Shown here one piece after another: positions 37,701 to 52,000 of a stretch of DNA of 64,000 nucleotides (position 1 is its first letter; the number at the start of each line of letters is the position of its first letter). The translations under genes were made by a program, and so were the position numbers. The notes below the pieces were generated by a model. The model was not told where the DNA came from. It worked only from the letters and a program-made list of their open reading frames with translations, and ran no database searches. The DNA comes from Aphis gossypii (lineage: Eukaryota > Arthropoda > Insecta > Hemiptera > Aphididae), in NCBI RefSeq assembly GCF_020184175.1, contig NC_065530.1, positions 32,341,260-32,405,259 on the forward strand, given 5' to 3'.

Positions 37701-40700
37701 CCAGCTATACCACCACCGAGCAACATTCGTTTTAGAGGATACTTAAATAGTTTATGACTTTTCAAATAAGGGTAAACTAGACGGTCCATTAACGGAATAG
37801 TGAACAATACCAGTAGGGGATTTACCACTTGTAGCATGTACACTGAAAATGGCATGCCAAGCAAATTGTCGCTTGTCCTTGATGCTTGAAAAATCCAAGT
37901 TGTGTGCTAAATCAATAGATAGTAAGCTTGCAAAATTAATATGAATACGACTTTTACAATTTTTTTTATGATTAACTTGTTGGTCAAACAAGCTCCAAAA
38001 TACTGATAAAGGTATGTAAAGATAGAGTATGTGTAACGTTTTCTTCGTGTCATTTATGGTTTCGTTTGAAAATGAATCTTTTGCTGATTCTAACCAATGT
38101 TTATTTTTTGTCTCCTTGCAGCGTGATGTTAATCGTTTCCACAAAGAAAACTGTGAACAAAGATGCATAATAATATACCACAATATAGTGATTATTATAA
38201 CTGTACATGAATATTATATGAATATTGGATATAAGTATATTTTTTATTATAAAATTTAAATTTTTGAGTTCAATGAAATTATTGTAAAATGTTTACTTAC
38301 TAAAATACATTTAATCATTTTAGGTAAAATATTAGTGAGAGATTTTTTGAAGAAGTAGTATGGATTTCCGCAAACAAATACGCCTAGGTAAAAAAAAAGT
38401 ATTGTTATTTTATACTATACAATACTACCTATACTGTAATGTTTAAGTCATAAAAGTAATATATTTATTTAAAAAAATGAGAAAATTACTTAGTATAAAT
38501 ATATATTTAAATTAGTTTTAATTTATTTATCTATATTTTATACTGAACAAGACACACTCTCAACAATAATACACAGTTTGTTTGATATCTTTACACATTT
38601 TTGTAAGTCATTTTTTCTGTGAGTTATTAGATACCAAATAAATATTTTTAAATCAGTTATTTAGAAATAGTACGATAATAGATGGAGATTTTCCATAAAT
38701 TTTAAAAGATTACCCTTAGATATTACATTTATTACCCCTTCAGCGTAACTTATTAATTTATTATTTTTCTTTGAATAAAATCACAAAACACTTGTGGAAA
38801 TATTTTAAATTGTAAGACATTTATTTTTGGATTTGAATAACGTGTAGGTACTGTTCATTATAATATAAAAAGTTCATCTACATACGAGATTCACAATAAT
38901 GCAGTAGTGATAATTAATAAACTATTCGCATTTAAAGGGTATTATACACATTTTTACTTATTTAAAATTTTGTAGGTAGGTATATAAATTGGCCTTCTAC
39001 CTTTTTCATTTTCTAAACTTAATATACGCAGGTTATGATTTAAATCACAAGGCTTTATGCCTCTATGTTTACTTATTGAGATTGACATTGTGATAACCAC
39101 CAGTCCAAATCTGATAATATATCCGTTGATATTGTGGCCCTTGTACAACAAAATTTTGTTGATGATTGGTGAAGTAATCATTCCGAATAACACGCCTAAG
39201 TGTATAGAAAAGTAGAAAGTACTGAAGAATCCGTGTACTTGTGTTGAGGTTACGTTTTGATTATTTCCGATGAGCTGATCTACTCCAAATGCTGCGATAC
39301 AACATTTTATAGCACCCACACCAATTGAAATAAAAACCAGACTGTATAGTGCCATGAAACTAGAGAAATAAAATACGTTTACAATTTATCAGTTAATTGA
39401 GTTCAATAAGTTTTTAATTCAATAATTATTAAACTGTAGACGGGATTCAACATATTATTGTTAATAAAATTCTTTGAACAGAATTTGTCGTTTTTTAAGA
39501 GCTTTTTTTATGGTAAATAGTACTGTAATTATAACAGTAAGTTAAAAAAGTGTCAAGTCACTTATATTTAAATTTAACAGTGTTTATTTTTGTTTATATA
39601 CATTACAACATTTTATTTTGAAAAAAAAAAATAAATGAAAAAATGATGTATATAATATATATATATAACATTATAGAGATTAGAAATAATGACATAATAT
39701 CAACCTAACAGGTTAAATTATAAATACATATGTATATATATTGCATTATGTCGTAAGCATATTAATACACATGTTTTAAAATAGTATTAATTTTTTTATT
39801 TACTTAGTTAATACTGTATTTTTGATTTGAACAGTTGACCAAAATAACATCAATATTCCAATCCAATACAGTATTGAAAATGTTAAGATAGTTCTAAAAT
39901 ACAAGAATAGGTATTTATCTATACTATAAACTTATATAGTTATATTTTTATAATTCATAATTTTAATAAGTTAGTAAACATGGTAAACAATCATATTTAA
40001 AAATAATTGTTTATTCAATTTTAGTTACTTATTATACTACAGAATAACTAGGTTATTAAAGACATCTGATTATATTAAATTAGTTATTACTAAATAAATA
40101 ATGTATTAAATCTAAAAAATAAACAATTAAATGGACACAAACCCACATGTATTATAGATATGTTTTTAAGAAACTTAAGTACAACAAATTTGAGCAGGAC
40201 TAATTTTGTGTAGTTAGGTTTAATATTAGAGGAAATAATTTTAGAATCTTATAATTAAGAATGTAATCTGTGTATGTGTTTATCAGTTTTTTTAGGATAC
40301 TTAAATTTTTAAACTAGCTATGAGTATTTTTAAGCAACAGTTATATTTTATGATATACTCTTAATTTGTTAAAAAATTATATGTAAAAAAATACAAATAA
40401 TGTTCTAGCTTCAAGGTGGATAATAGATGAATTTAAATTAGGTAGGTACATAAAATTTATCCTGGTGATCGTAAATGTGTTATGTTGGACATTTTTAAGA
40501 AAAATACAATATTATATGCAGGTGTGACATTATTTACATTAATACAATATTATATGCAGGTGGGCCTTTTTTTTAAAATAAATACTAATAACTTAGTTCT
40601 TATATTGTTATATTGTTATATTATTAGAATTTACTTACTTATACTTACCATAATCACTGTTTCCCACTAACCCTCCGATTATGGCTGACAGATAACAAAG

Positions 40701-41730
40701 CATCATAAATACATGATAAATGTCAACTGCTTGTCTTTCATTGTACAACAAAACATCTCGTATATAAAATGATAGTGCGGCTGTAATAAATCTCAAATTT
40801 TAGGCTTAAAACAGAGGCGTGGAATGTATAAATTATTTTATAGTTTCTTATAAGCAAGTTCATTTATTTTCAGTTTTTTTCAAAATTTATTGTTGTTTAA
40901 AGAAGGGGGTACTGCACAAGTTTAATAACACTATAACTAGTCGTTTGAATTTTTATTTACATATAAAAGAAAATGTTCAAAAAAGTCATTTGATAATTAC
41001 TTTCACGTTTTACTAACAAACCAAGAAAAAATTAAATTTTTCAAAAATTACAATTTAGAATAACAAGAATAATTAATAGTATGGCAACGTTGCATTTAGA
41101 ATTATGCGGAATTGTGTATATGTATTATGTATATTGTATATATATGAAACTTTTGGAGTCCTGTATGTATATCAGTGGGTATTACTACATACTGTAATAT
41201 ATTACTATATAGATTCCGTAAATTTGTGTTATAGCCGTATTTGAGTAGGTATACTTAAAAATTTAAAAAACCAGAATTTTAATAAAATATGTATTATTAA
41301 AGGGAAAAATAGGGGTAAACATGTTTAGTGTATCACCCTGTAGATAATGATGTTTTAATTATAGTGAATGTTTTTATTTCAAGACAATGTTAATTTTATT
41401 TCTTATAGTATTTATTTTAGTATAATTTGTTAAATAAAAAGATAAAGACTTGGAAATATTGTCTGTTAACACTACATTAAACTGAATTATGCTTCGCATA
41501 CAATAGTATTGTATTATTAAACTTTTGAATTAAAAAGAAAAAATGAATTGCAATGCGATGAAGAAAGACGAGCGGCTAACAACGATGTCTAGACACTGTA
41601 TATCCTGTCTGTAATTTTTAATGTTTATTATATGTACAGTGTATTACTTACATCGCAGGCTCGAAAAAGAAAATCGTTCCAAAAACTCCATTATAATGAC
41701 AAAATACATACGCATTGGACAATTGTTCAT
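34770..41730 (-). CDS. Proton-coupled oligopeptide transporter (POT/PTR2, SLC15 family)
   Basis: Thirteen exons on the minus strand join in frame: 41730-41652, 40780-40639, 39893-39804, 39359-39073, 38383-38301, 38150-37977, 37906-37658, 37538-37263, 36517-36342, 36000-35877, 35726-35625, 35130-35023 and 34946-34770 (TAA), giving 688 aa, the normal length of PEPT1/2-type carriers. The protein would take up di- and tripeptides with protons across the plasma membrane. Family landmarks are MEFLERFS in helix 1 (the ExxER motif), VDIYHVFMMLCYLSAIIGG, GVGAIKCC, VFWSLFDQQ, INPLL-like VVNPLLVLFTIPLMD, the large extracellular domain between helices 9 and 10 (exons 8-10), and LLPQFVCMTFGETLFAMTGL. The tyrosines that usually follow ERF are replaced (RFSFSS), and GGIKPC has become GAIKCC, so substrate range may differ. 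An acceptor at 41748 upstream of the ATG leaves room for a further 5' exon. Confidence 0.92.
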
Positions 41731-43530
41731 GATTTTGTTATAAGTACCTAAATTAATATTTTACACATTTAATATTAAGTACTACAAAATTGTTTTATTA
41801 TTCAGAAGAATGAACAAATAATTAAACAAATACAAACGAAGAAAAATATCGCATGACAACCTGCTATAAATATCTAACTAGTAAAAAAAGACTATATTAA
41901 AATTCAAATCAAACGATTATTATTGATACAGCATAATTGTGTACTTTTTCTCTTTTACCTGAAAAATAACACAATTGTAGCTCTATTGAAAAAAGTAAAT
42001 TCACCACTTTCCTCCTTATAGGTACTTGGAAAAAATCGAATATAATGAAATATTATCTTTGAATTATTTATTGTCAGTGAGACTTCGTTTTTGTCATAAA
42101 AAGTTATAAAAACTATAAAGGCTTATACATTATTTATATTTAAATAAGAACTATAGGTATATAGGTAGCACTATAATATTGTTATTTTGATAGATATATA
42201 ATATGTGCGTAAAAAGTTATTTCGTAAAAAAAGATATAGAAAACTATTAGGTATTCATCGACTTTAAATATATGTTCTGTGATACAGTTTATACGTTTTA
42301 TTTATATTGAAAGCAATTAAATTTAATGTCCTATTACAAAATTTATAACCTAATTATAATACTACTTATATACTTAATTACCTACTTATTACTAATTTTT
42401 TAATTGAAAAATTGCAAAATAAGCATTTGAACAAAAGTCTTTATCTTATCTTGTTTTTTGAAAAAATATTGTTTGATTAGTCTGTTAACATTATTTTTCA
42501 AGTAAAAAGGTGAAAGTTAAAAGAAAAAACAATCGTTTTACAACCATTATTTGTGATTGAAATCAAAATTGTTTTTTAAATCGTTAATTTAAATTCTAAA
42601 AATTCTCATAAATATTATATACTTTAAATTATATGAATCATGCTTAACGTTATGTAGAATTTATAATAAATATTAATAAATATACATTATACATAAGTAT
42701 CTAATAAGTCAAAAAAAAAAAAAAAAAAAAAAATAAGACATTTCTAATACCTATATTAAAAAATACCCCAGGTTAGGTTAGTTATTTGAATAATTATAAA
42801 TTAGAATTTTAATTATGAATTAAAAAAAAAAAAAATTAAAAATTAAATTATACCTTTATATAATATTATAGGCTGCCATGTCAATTAAAGCAATTATATT
42901 AATTAGAATGTTATCCATAGATAATTATAATAGTGGATTATAACAAGGTGTATTGTTATAGGTATTTTAGACATTCGTGGTTCTTGATGGTCTGCCTATA
43001 GTTTTGTATAATATTGTACTGCGGATATGTCTCCTTGGATCTAATATGAAATTAATTATTAATAAATTTATAGTTATGATAATATTAATTTACATTTGAT
43101 TAATTTATTTGAATAATAAATATCCGAAAATATCTTAATTTCTACACAATTTTGAAAATAGACTAAATATAATACAAGTTATATTTATTATAAATTATTT
43201 CAACCTTGGTCATAACTCATAATAATATGTTAAATTTGTGACTATTTTGAATATTATAAATCATAAATAACAATTGATGCCTATTATATTATAATAAAAT
43301 AACAATTTTTATAATTTCTATTATATTTCCTTGATTAGGATCTCTAAACCATATAATTATAATATGTATCTATTCAAATAATTTGGTCCTTGAAAAAAAT
43401 ACAAACCTTCTATTTTTGCAGTTTATCATAATAGAAGTTTCAGTTAAAAATTATTTGTATTCACATAACATTTTTGGAGGATTTTCTAATTTTAATACCT
43501 ATAATATAATTTGTATATTATATTTTAAAA
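41731..43530. promoter_or_regulatory. Divergent intergenic region between the peptide transporter and the first ABCH gene
   Basis: The peptide transporter starts leftward at 41730 and ABCH gene 1 rightward at 43531, so the 1.8 kb between them should hold both promoters. No specific element could be recognised in this AT-rich stretch. An A-run near 42713-42732 is the only clear repeat. Confidence 0.4.
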
Positions 43531-46500
43531 ATGTCTTTTGAAGTTTTTAGTGGCTTCGAAAACATAGCCCGAGATAAATCAATAATTGTGAAAGATGCTT
43601 ATAAACGTTATTCAGACATAATAAGTATGGAAGGCTTAAATATGTCTGTATCCACGGGAACAATGTACGTATTTAAAGAATGTATATTGTATAAATTGAT
43701 TTTTATCTTTTTAGATTCTATGGCTTGGTGTAAGAATGGTTAATAATTCTTTTTAGTGGCATTTTCATATGAAATTATTACCAATTTAAATCGTTTTGAA
43801 AAACTAATATTATACGCATTAGACATTTTGATTTTAGTCTACAGACATTGATATTATATCTATACATCTCGAGACATTTTAATAGATAGTTATTGTTTAT
43901 TTTGATCCTATTAAAACATAAGGCTTTGTGTTGATAAATAATTATGTTTTTTGTCGGCGTATGCCCTATATAGCTATATATCTATTGATTGTGATTCTAC
44001 TTTGAAGAGGTTCTATTTTTTGTTTGTTTCCATACCGATGTAGAACATTTTTATAAAAAAAATCGCAAAAAGAATATTAAATTAAACATATAACAAATGT
44101 AGTTATAAATTCACAATGGATATCCATTCAAAACCGTTTGTTGTGATGCAACTATTTATTGATGTATTTTTAATTTTTATCAATAAAAATATACTATATT
44201 GTTGAGTTGAGTAAAACGAGACGGGTACAATTTTAATGTCTGTTTATTTTTGGGATTTTTAAATTATTACATTTGAGTGAAATTTTTTCTTCGTTTTACT
44301 GGTTTAAACAAAAATAACATTTTATCACGTTAATAAATACGCTACGAATATTCAATAGTATTTTTACATATCAGTGACAAATGTAATTATTTATTCGATG
44401 TATATATTTTTAGATATGGACTTCTAGGGCCCAGTGGTTGTGGAAAAACAACTTTATTGAATTGTATTCTTGGTTTAACTGCATTAGATTCTGGTCAAAT
44501 ATATTTAAAAGCGCAATGTCACTCGGAAATTAGTTACATGCCACAAGTATATTATTATGATTTCTAGGACAGTTTTTATACTCAAAATTTGCATAAAGTT
44601 AATATTATATTATATATTTGTTTATATTTTTATAGGACATCACTTTGCACAATAACTTAACTTCATATCAAACTTTCATATTTTATGGAAAGTTATACGG
44701 AATAAACGATGAAAATGTAAAAAGGAGGATTAACGAGTTAGTCCGTTTACTGAGATTACCCTCGTTGAGTATACAAATCAAAAACTTAAGGTTAATATTG
44801 TTACACAACTATCAACTATGTATTAATATTTGTATAAAATAGGTCTTTTACGATAATACCTAATTATTGTAGAAGGATTTTTTTTTAACCCTTGGTAGTA
44901 AGCATTTTGAATATGAATGGTATTTTTTAGTATTTTAGAATAAATGTCTTCGAGTACAGTCTACATTATATTTCATATATTAAATAAAAAAAATTGATGT
45001 CGTGAGCAATTTTATAAAATTTTACAGTAATTTTAGTTTTTAATGATTGTTTACATTTTATTTAACCAACTCATAATTTCCTTATTAAAAATATTAAATA
45101 CCTACATTTTTTGACACATCTGAAGTATAAAAACCATGTACTACTGCCAATCATTGTTTTTGGCTTTTAGATTCATTTTTTTATTTACATTAAGTACCGA
45201 GTTGATATTATCTTCTGAGAAATTTATTTTAATATTATTTTTATGTATTTATCGAAACGAGTTGTGTCTTTCATAATATACGACAAAGGATTATAAAATA
45301 TATTCTGGATGGTAATAACGTAGATTTACTTTACTTTATTTTATTTTTAAGTATACAATGTGGGGCTTTATACAATGCATTGTAAACCAAGTGTGGACTA
45401 ATGTATAGAAAGAAACGAAAATACGTTTTGCTTCATTGTGGCTTACAGGAAACCTCTCAAATTCTATTGTCAATTTACAAATAATGATTTACTATAATTT
45501 TAGTGGAGGAGAAAAAAGACGATTATCGTTTGGCGTAGCGTTATTTCATGATCCCAAAATTATTATTCTCGATGAGCCCACTGTCGGTATAGATCCAGTT
45601 ATAAGGCAAAGGTAATTACTTATTTTTTATGTGCATTTTATTTATCACTGGACACTGTCATTATAGTAATTTTTGTTTTTGATTACTTTATTATCAGTAT
45701 TTGGAATCACCTCGTTGAGCTTTCTCTGAGAGGAAAAACTATTGTCATAACTACGCATTATGTCGAGGAGGCAGTTAGAGCAGACGTGGTATTGTACTAT
45801 TGTAATAATAATATCGGCTTATTCAGCATCAATATTTTGTTTAAAGTAGAAAAATGTTAAAAATGATTATTCTTTTTATCATTATTGTTCATCCCATATA
45901 GCTATAGTCATAATAACATCATTATATTTCTTTAAACGTATTTAATGATTTATTTGTCATTAGCATAAAGTATATTATATAGCACTGACTTATTTATTAA
46001 ATACTAGGCACATATCTATTTTTAAAATTTTAAATTCAAAGCAACTATTCCATAATATTTATAACCAGAATAACTGAATATATGGTAGATGATAAATACA
46101 AATAAGATAATTGAATACTAATACTGTCTTAACCGAACACTTGGAAATATGTATTTCGAATATTATTTGAAATACTATTCTTACATCTTAGGAAGTAATA
46201 TTTTTTCTTATCTAGTTACTCATTACTCATCATTACTAGTATTATAATATTATCTTTCTTTACATACCGTAAAAATGTGCTTATTATCTGTGAAGACAGC
46301 AATAAATAATAACAATGTAATAGTACCTATTGTTATTTTATTTTATTATTGGTATACGTGGTGTAGTTATGAAATCTCCACTCAGTATCTATGTAATTTA
46401 CATTTATAATTATAATTAATATTGTCTTAACATTTTTAATAGGTGGGATTTATGCGAAATGGTGTATTAGTGGGCGAAGATTCTCCTAATACTTTAATAT

Positions 46501-49045
46501 TAAAACAAAGTTCTTTAACGTTGGAAGAAGCATTTTTATCACTTTGTTGTATACAAGAAAGCGAGAAAGTAAGTAATTTATAATACGATGCATAAGCGCC
46601 ATAAGCTAACTATGTACCTACCTGCTATAAAGTATAAATTATGTTTGTCAAACAATAACAATTTTAAAATTGATTAAAAATAATTTTCTGTTTTGAATAA
46701 TATACAACTGTAACGTTATAATGACTTTCTAATGTTTATTTTAAATGTATTTTAAATTGTTATGTATTATAGAATGATTTTTTCAGAAAATTAAAAAAAT
46801 ATACAGATACTGGCGTTGAACTGATTTAATGTCTTTATAATATATTTTGAAACATTGCATTTATAATTGTTTTCTAATAAAGTTTGGTTACTTAGCTCTT
46901 CTTAGATTTCTTTATTTTGTTGTTGTTTCACCTGAAATAATACAATTAGTTTATTTGAAGTAATATAAAGATATCATCATTATATAAATAATTTACTTTA
47001 TCCATCCATCTACCTAGAATTGAATAGAACAAGTTACTATATTAAACGAGTGTTTAAAAGTTGTTTTTTTTTTTATTAAGGAAAATACTGATCCAAAATA
47101 CTAGTTTAAAATAATAGTATTTGAGTTCTTGCGTCCTGCACATTATAAGCACAGTGTATTAAGATGTCATTTATTAGAATATATACAATCTGTAATAATA
47201 GTTACAATAAGCATATGAGTGGAATAAAAAATATAAAAGTTGTGATACGGTACAAACACCATATAACTAAATACTACCATAACCATATACTAAAACTGCA
47301 GTTCTCACGGCCAAAATATGATTGAATAATAAACAAGTGTTAGGCAAGGAAACGCAACACGCATGATAACACAAACACATAATATGAATAATGCGAGTTT
47401 TCACAAGCAAGTTTCACACTAAAGCCGAGGGAAAACAACACGGTTGGCATCTAGCGACTTCATGAACGATGTCAGTTTTACTCGTCCAACGGTACGACCA
47501 GATCCAATGACACACGTACAAAGGTCGGTCAAACCGTATAAATACGGGTACACTGACCGACCAAAGCACAACAACTTTACTCTTTCTCCACACTTCAAGC
47601 CATCAAGACCTGCGTAACAGCACACCTTCGACGGCCAGAAGTAAGGAGAAACCACCGCGTGTATTCACGAGACCAGCCATCACATTCCGACGACAACCGA
47701 CACTAGCGCGACGACCAACACCGCCGAATCATCATCTACACCGCTCGTCCATAACCCGGACATCCAGAAGTCGTCGTGACACCAGACCGACGTTTTCGAC
47801 GTTACGGCCAACGGCTCCGTGACTGCCGCTTGAACACCCTATGGCCGGAGCACCGTCTGGATAGTGGACCAGATAGTGACGCACACATAAAAAGTCCCCC
47901 AAGCGCGCCTGCTTAGGCCACGCTACCCGGACGGACCCACGAACCGACGCCACTTACTTGAGCGGGCCGGACATGACAATCCGTACCTCCACCCGGAATT
48001 GTATAAAACATAAATATTCCACGAAATGTCAAATGGTCTCGAACCTATAGTCCGTACGGTCTCGGGTTCGTGAATCATAATATCCCTATAATTATAATCG
48101 ATTTTAATTTATATAGAAATAAAAACAGGCTGATTACTCAAAAAATTGTCAGCGTTATTTTTACACAGAACGGTGACACGTCACAGCGTGTACCGTTACA
48201 GTTGATTGTGAAAGCTTGAGAGGAGTAGCTACCCAGCACTCAGCAGTAGCACTCGACGTGTATAAATAATTAATAGAAATATATTAATTTAGCGATACAT
48301 GTTTCAATATATAGGAAATATAATTATATGATAATTAACTAATTAGTAATTATATTTAAATTACTTTACAGACATCCATTAAATCTAAACGGGAATACTC
48401 AGCAATTCTACCGTTTACTAAGAATCGGTTAAAAAACGATTTCTCTTGGAGAAGAATTCGAGCTCTAACATATAAAAATGCAGCACTTTTATACAAAGAT
48501 CATACGTAATGTTTTAAATTTTAAGATTAATTTTTATTAATATTTTTTTAATATGGTTATTTTTAGATTTTTATTCTTCACGTTTGTTTTACCCCTGGTC
48601 CAAACTATTGTATATAATTTATGCGTTGGACATAACATTCAAAATGTAAAGTTGGGAGTGGTCAATGATGAAGTAAACAATTGTAGCACTGGTTTATATC
48701 AACAAAAATGTTTCTTAAACGATCCAAATAATACAAAATTGAGTTGTATGTTTATCGATCATCTACGAGCATCTAATAATTATTTGGTAAATAGTCTTAA
48801 AAAATTAAAATTATCTATTTTATTAAATAAATTAAACTTTATATATTTCAGATTGACTACTCAACTCTGGAGTCTGGTAATGCTGCGTTAAACACCAAGT
48901 TAATATGGGGCTTAATTTATTTTACTTCAAACTATACATTGACGTTGAAAAATCGTCTCAATCTATTTGTTAATCGTTATGATGTAGATTTTAGCTCGGT
49001 TCAGATCACGTTAGATTCATCCAGTAATATATTGATATATGAATT

Positions 49046-49076
<31 letters not shown>

Positions 49077-52000
49077 CATATATTAATTCTATTATGAAAT
49101 AATTTTATAGAATAATTGTATTGACTTATTAATTATTTTAGATTATATCATGAAATTAAAAATAAAAGATGATATGACGTCAACATTTGTGAAAACATTA
49201 AATCAAGCAGTCATGTATTGCAATATAAGTGAAAAATCATATTCTTACCCAATTTCAGTAATAAACATTAAAAACATTAAATGTGAATAATTCCAAAACT
49301 ATTTTAAGTATATTGTTATCATTATTTGGTTTATAGATTCAAAGTATAGGAAACGTGAAAGTCACTGAATTTATTCATTCAGCTTCTCCAGGATATATAG
49401 TTTTGTAAGTATAATGCATAAAATAGGTTAAACAATTTTCCTCGATTTAACCAAGATACTCGTCTAAATGATATTTTAACATTTAATTCAGTAGTTTTAT
49501 TAATATGAAATTATTTTCTTTTTGTTTAAAACGTTATTCTTATTATTTAATATTTTAATAATGAACAAAGTAGAAATGTATTCCATAATTTTCTATAAAG
49601 TGTTTGATATTGGTTTTAAATCTATAATAGAACATAATGATATATTTTTTAACAATAAAGTGTCAAATTTATATAAGTAAAAAAAAAAACTTAAACTTTA
49701 AACTTTCTACAGTTTTTATTTATTCTATTGTTTAAATTATAACTTTACTTATATTTTATCATATACTATTTAATACGTAACATAATATTTATTTTTAAAA
49801 TTATGTTTAGATTAGCTTTTTATTTTCCAATGATTTTATCAACTGGATTGTTGCTGTCGGAGAAGGATGAAGGAATTATGAGTCGAATAATGGTTGCTGG
49901 TAATTTTTTTTAGACAAATTGATGAAGAGTGATTTTTTTAAATTTTAAATTGTATGTATTTGAATTTTAAAGGGGTAAAATTCTTAGAATTTGTTGTGTC
50001 CATAATATTTCTCCAAACAATTGTCCACATTATACAGTCATCGATTGAAATATTTATTATGTATTTCATATTTAACAACCCAATTTCACTAGATAATTTT
50101 TGGACATTTGCAATGACTATAATGATAATTGGATATCAAGGAATGTTTGCAGGTAAATTTGAATAAACCTTTTTATATTACATTATTCAATTATTGATTA
50201 ATGATTATCTAAATTAATTTAAGGTTTATTAAAGTAAATTTACCAACAATAAAAAGGAAAAAAAAGGGGCATAGCCGTTTTTGATCAAAAAAGTACCCTT
50301 CCCTTTTCGGCCGATTCACTTTTCGACCAAATTTAAAAAAGACTGATTTCCTTTTCAGCCAAAACAAAAATTATATAATATACATAAAAAAATAAAATAA
50401 TTACTGCTACCTATATAATTTTTTATAAGTTGTATAAAATTTTGTAAAATAATGTATAGGTTCTATATTATAGAACATTTTTAATATATACGAATTTATA
50501 TTAGTACCTAATTAACATTATTTTTATGTTAATATGCTATAATATATGTACAATATTATAAAAAAAATTTAAAAAAGGTTTTTCAATTTATCCTACAATT
50601 GCATCTGGAGAATTATTATTCGTAAAATACAATTCTTGACGAAATTATTTACAAAACGATATTAGGTACCTAATAATACACACACAATAAAAATCATCAT
50701 TATTGTTTCATGTATTAAGTTTTGAAGGTTCTGCAAATCAAATTCAAATTTCTTGGTACTATTCATTACAAATATTTACAATAATAGTGTCTTGTATCTT
50801 TTGAAAAAATTACCTATAATTATTATTATTATTAATTTATTATTTTATATAATATTATACATATTGTGACATATTAATATAAAAATAATGTTGATATAGA
50901 TCAGTGGTTCTCAAACTTCTTTTTTCGTGGAGCCCTTGAGATGCTAAAAAAAAAAATTCACGAAGCTCTAAAAACTTGAAATACTAGTTTTACAACTCAT
51001 AAGAAATTATGGATCAATAAATTGCTAATATAAAAATTGTATTCTATATAAATATAACTTGTAACGATTTAATGAATAATAATATATGAACTTAATTCAG
51101 ATGTGCCCGCGGTGCCCTAAGGCTCTGCAGAGCACAGTTTGAGAACCGCTAATATAGATAGTCTTAAATTTTAAATAAATGTCTATATTTTATTTTACAA
51201 TATTTTATGTAATTTATATACTTTTAATAATTTTTCAAAATTACATAATTATTTAATTGCCATAATTTTACAAAAAAATTTTTTTTGGTCGAAAATTGAA
51301 TTGGCTTAAAAGGGAAGGGTACGTTTTTGATTGAAAAGGGTTTCACCCAAAAAAAGAACAGTCAAGTGAGTAACGCTCTGCTGTATAGTAGGTTACTATA
51401 ATGGATGTATCAAATTTGAATCCAATCATAGGTATCATACAAAAAATGATTTTGAACGGAGATGATATGTCAGTCTAGGATATTATAATAAATTTCCAAT
51501 GGTTGGTGAAAAAGGTGGTTTATGTTTTAATGGTTTGAATACAACAAAATTTAAGTTCTTTTATAATTATTGTAAGCCAAACTTACGGTACATTTTGTAT
51601 TAAATTCTCAACTCCTAGCTACTTATACAAAATAATTTGCAAATATTCATGGTTTTGACGAATTGTTGTTAATATTTGAACTTCAAACGCTAATAAAAAA
51701 AAATATGCTTATGCATTCTTATAATTTTTGAATCACTATAAGAATAACTTATGAGGAACTATCACGCAAAATTTGGAAGACCTTATCTATATGAATTACA
51801 CATTTGTATACTTAAAATAATTTTTATCATTATAGTCTACGTATTCATTTTTTTTTTCAACGAAACAATATATATTTAATTGGAAACCAATACACTATTA
51901 GTGTAATATATGAGTTTAAAATATTCTTATACTGATTAAATAACGCATTGTGTTTAGGAATATTAGTAGCTACTGTTTCAAAAAACTACACTATGGCAAC

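Noticed and set aside
38029..38259. Plus-strand frame of 76 residues
   Set aside because: It is the antisense shadow of exon 6 of the peptide transporter.
47419..47953. Two minus-strand frames of 78 and 73 residues in a GC-rich block
   Set aside because: They lie inside the solo LTR, have no recognised domains, and are expected by chance in sequence with fewer stop codons.
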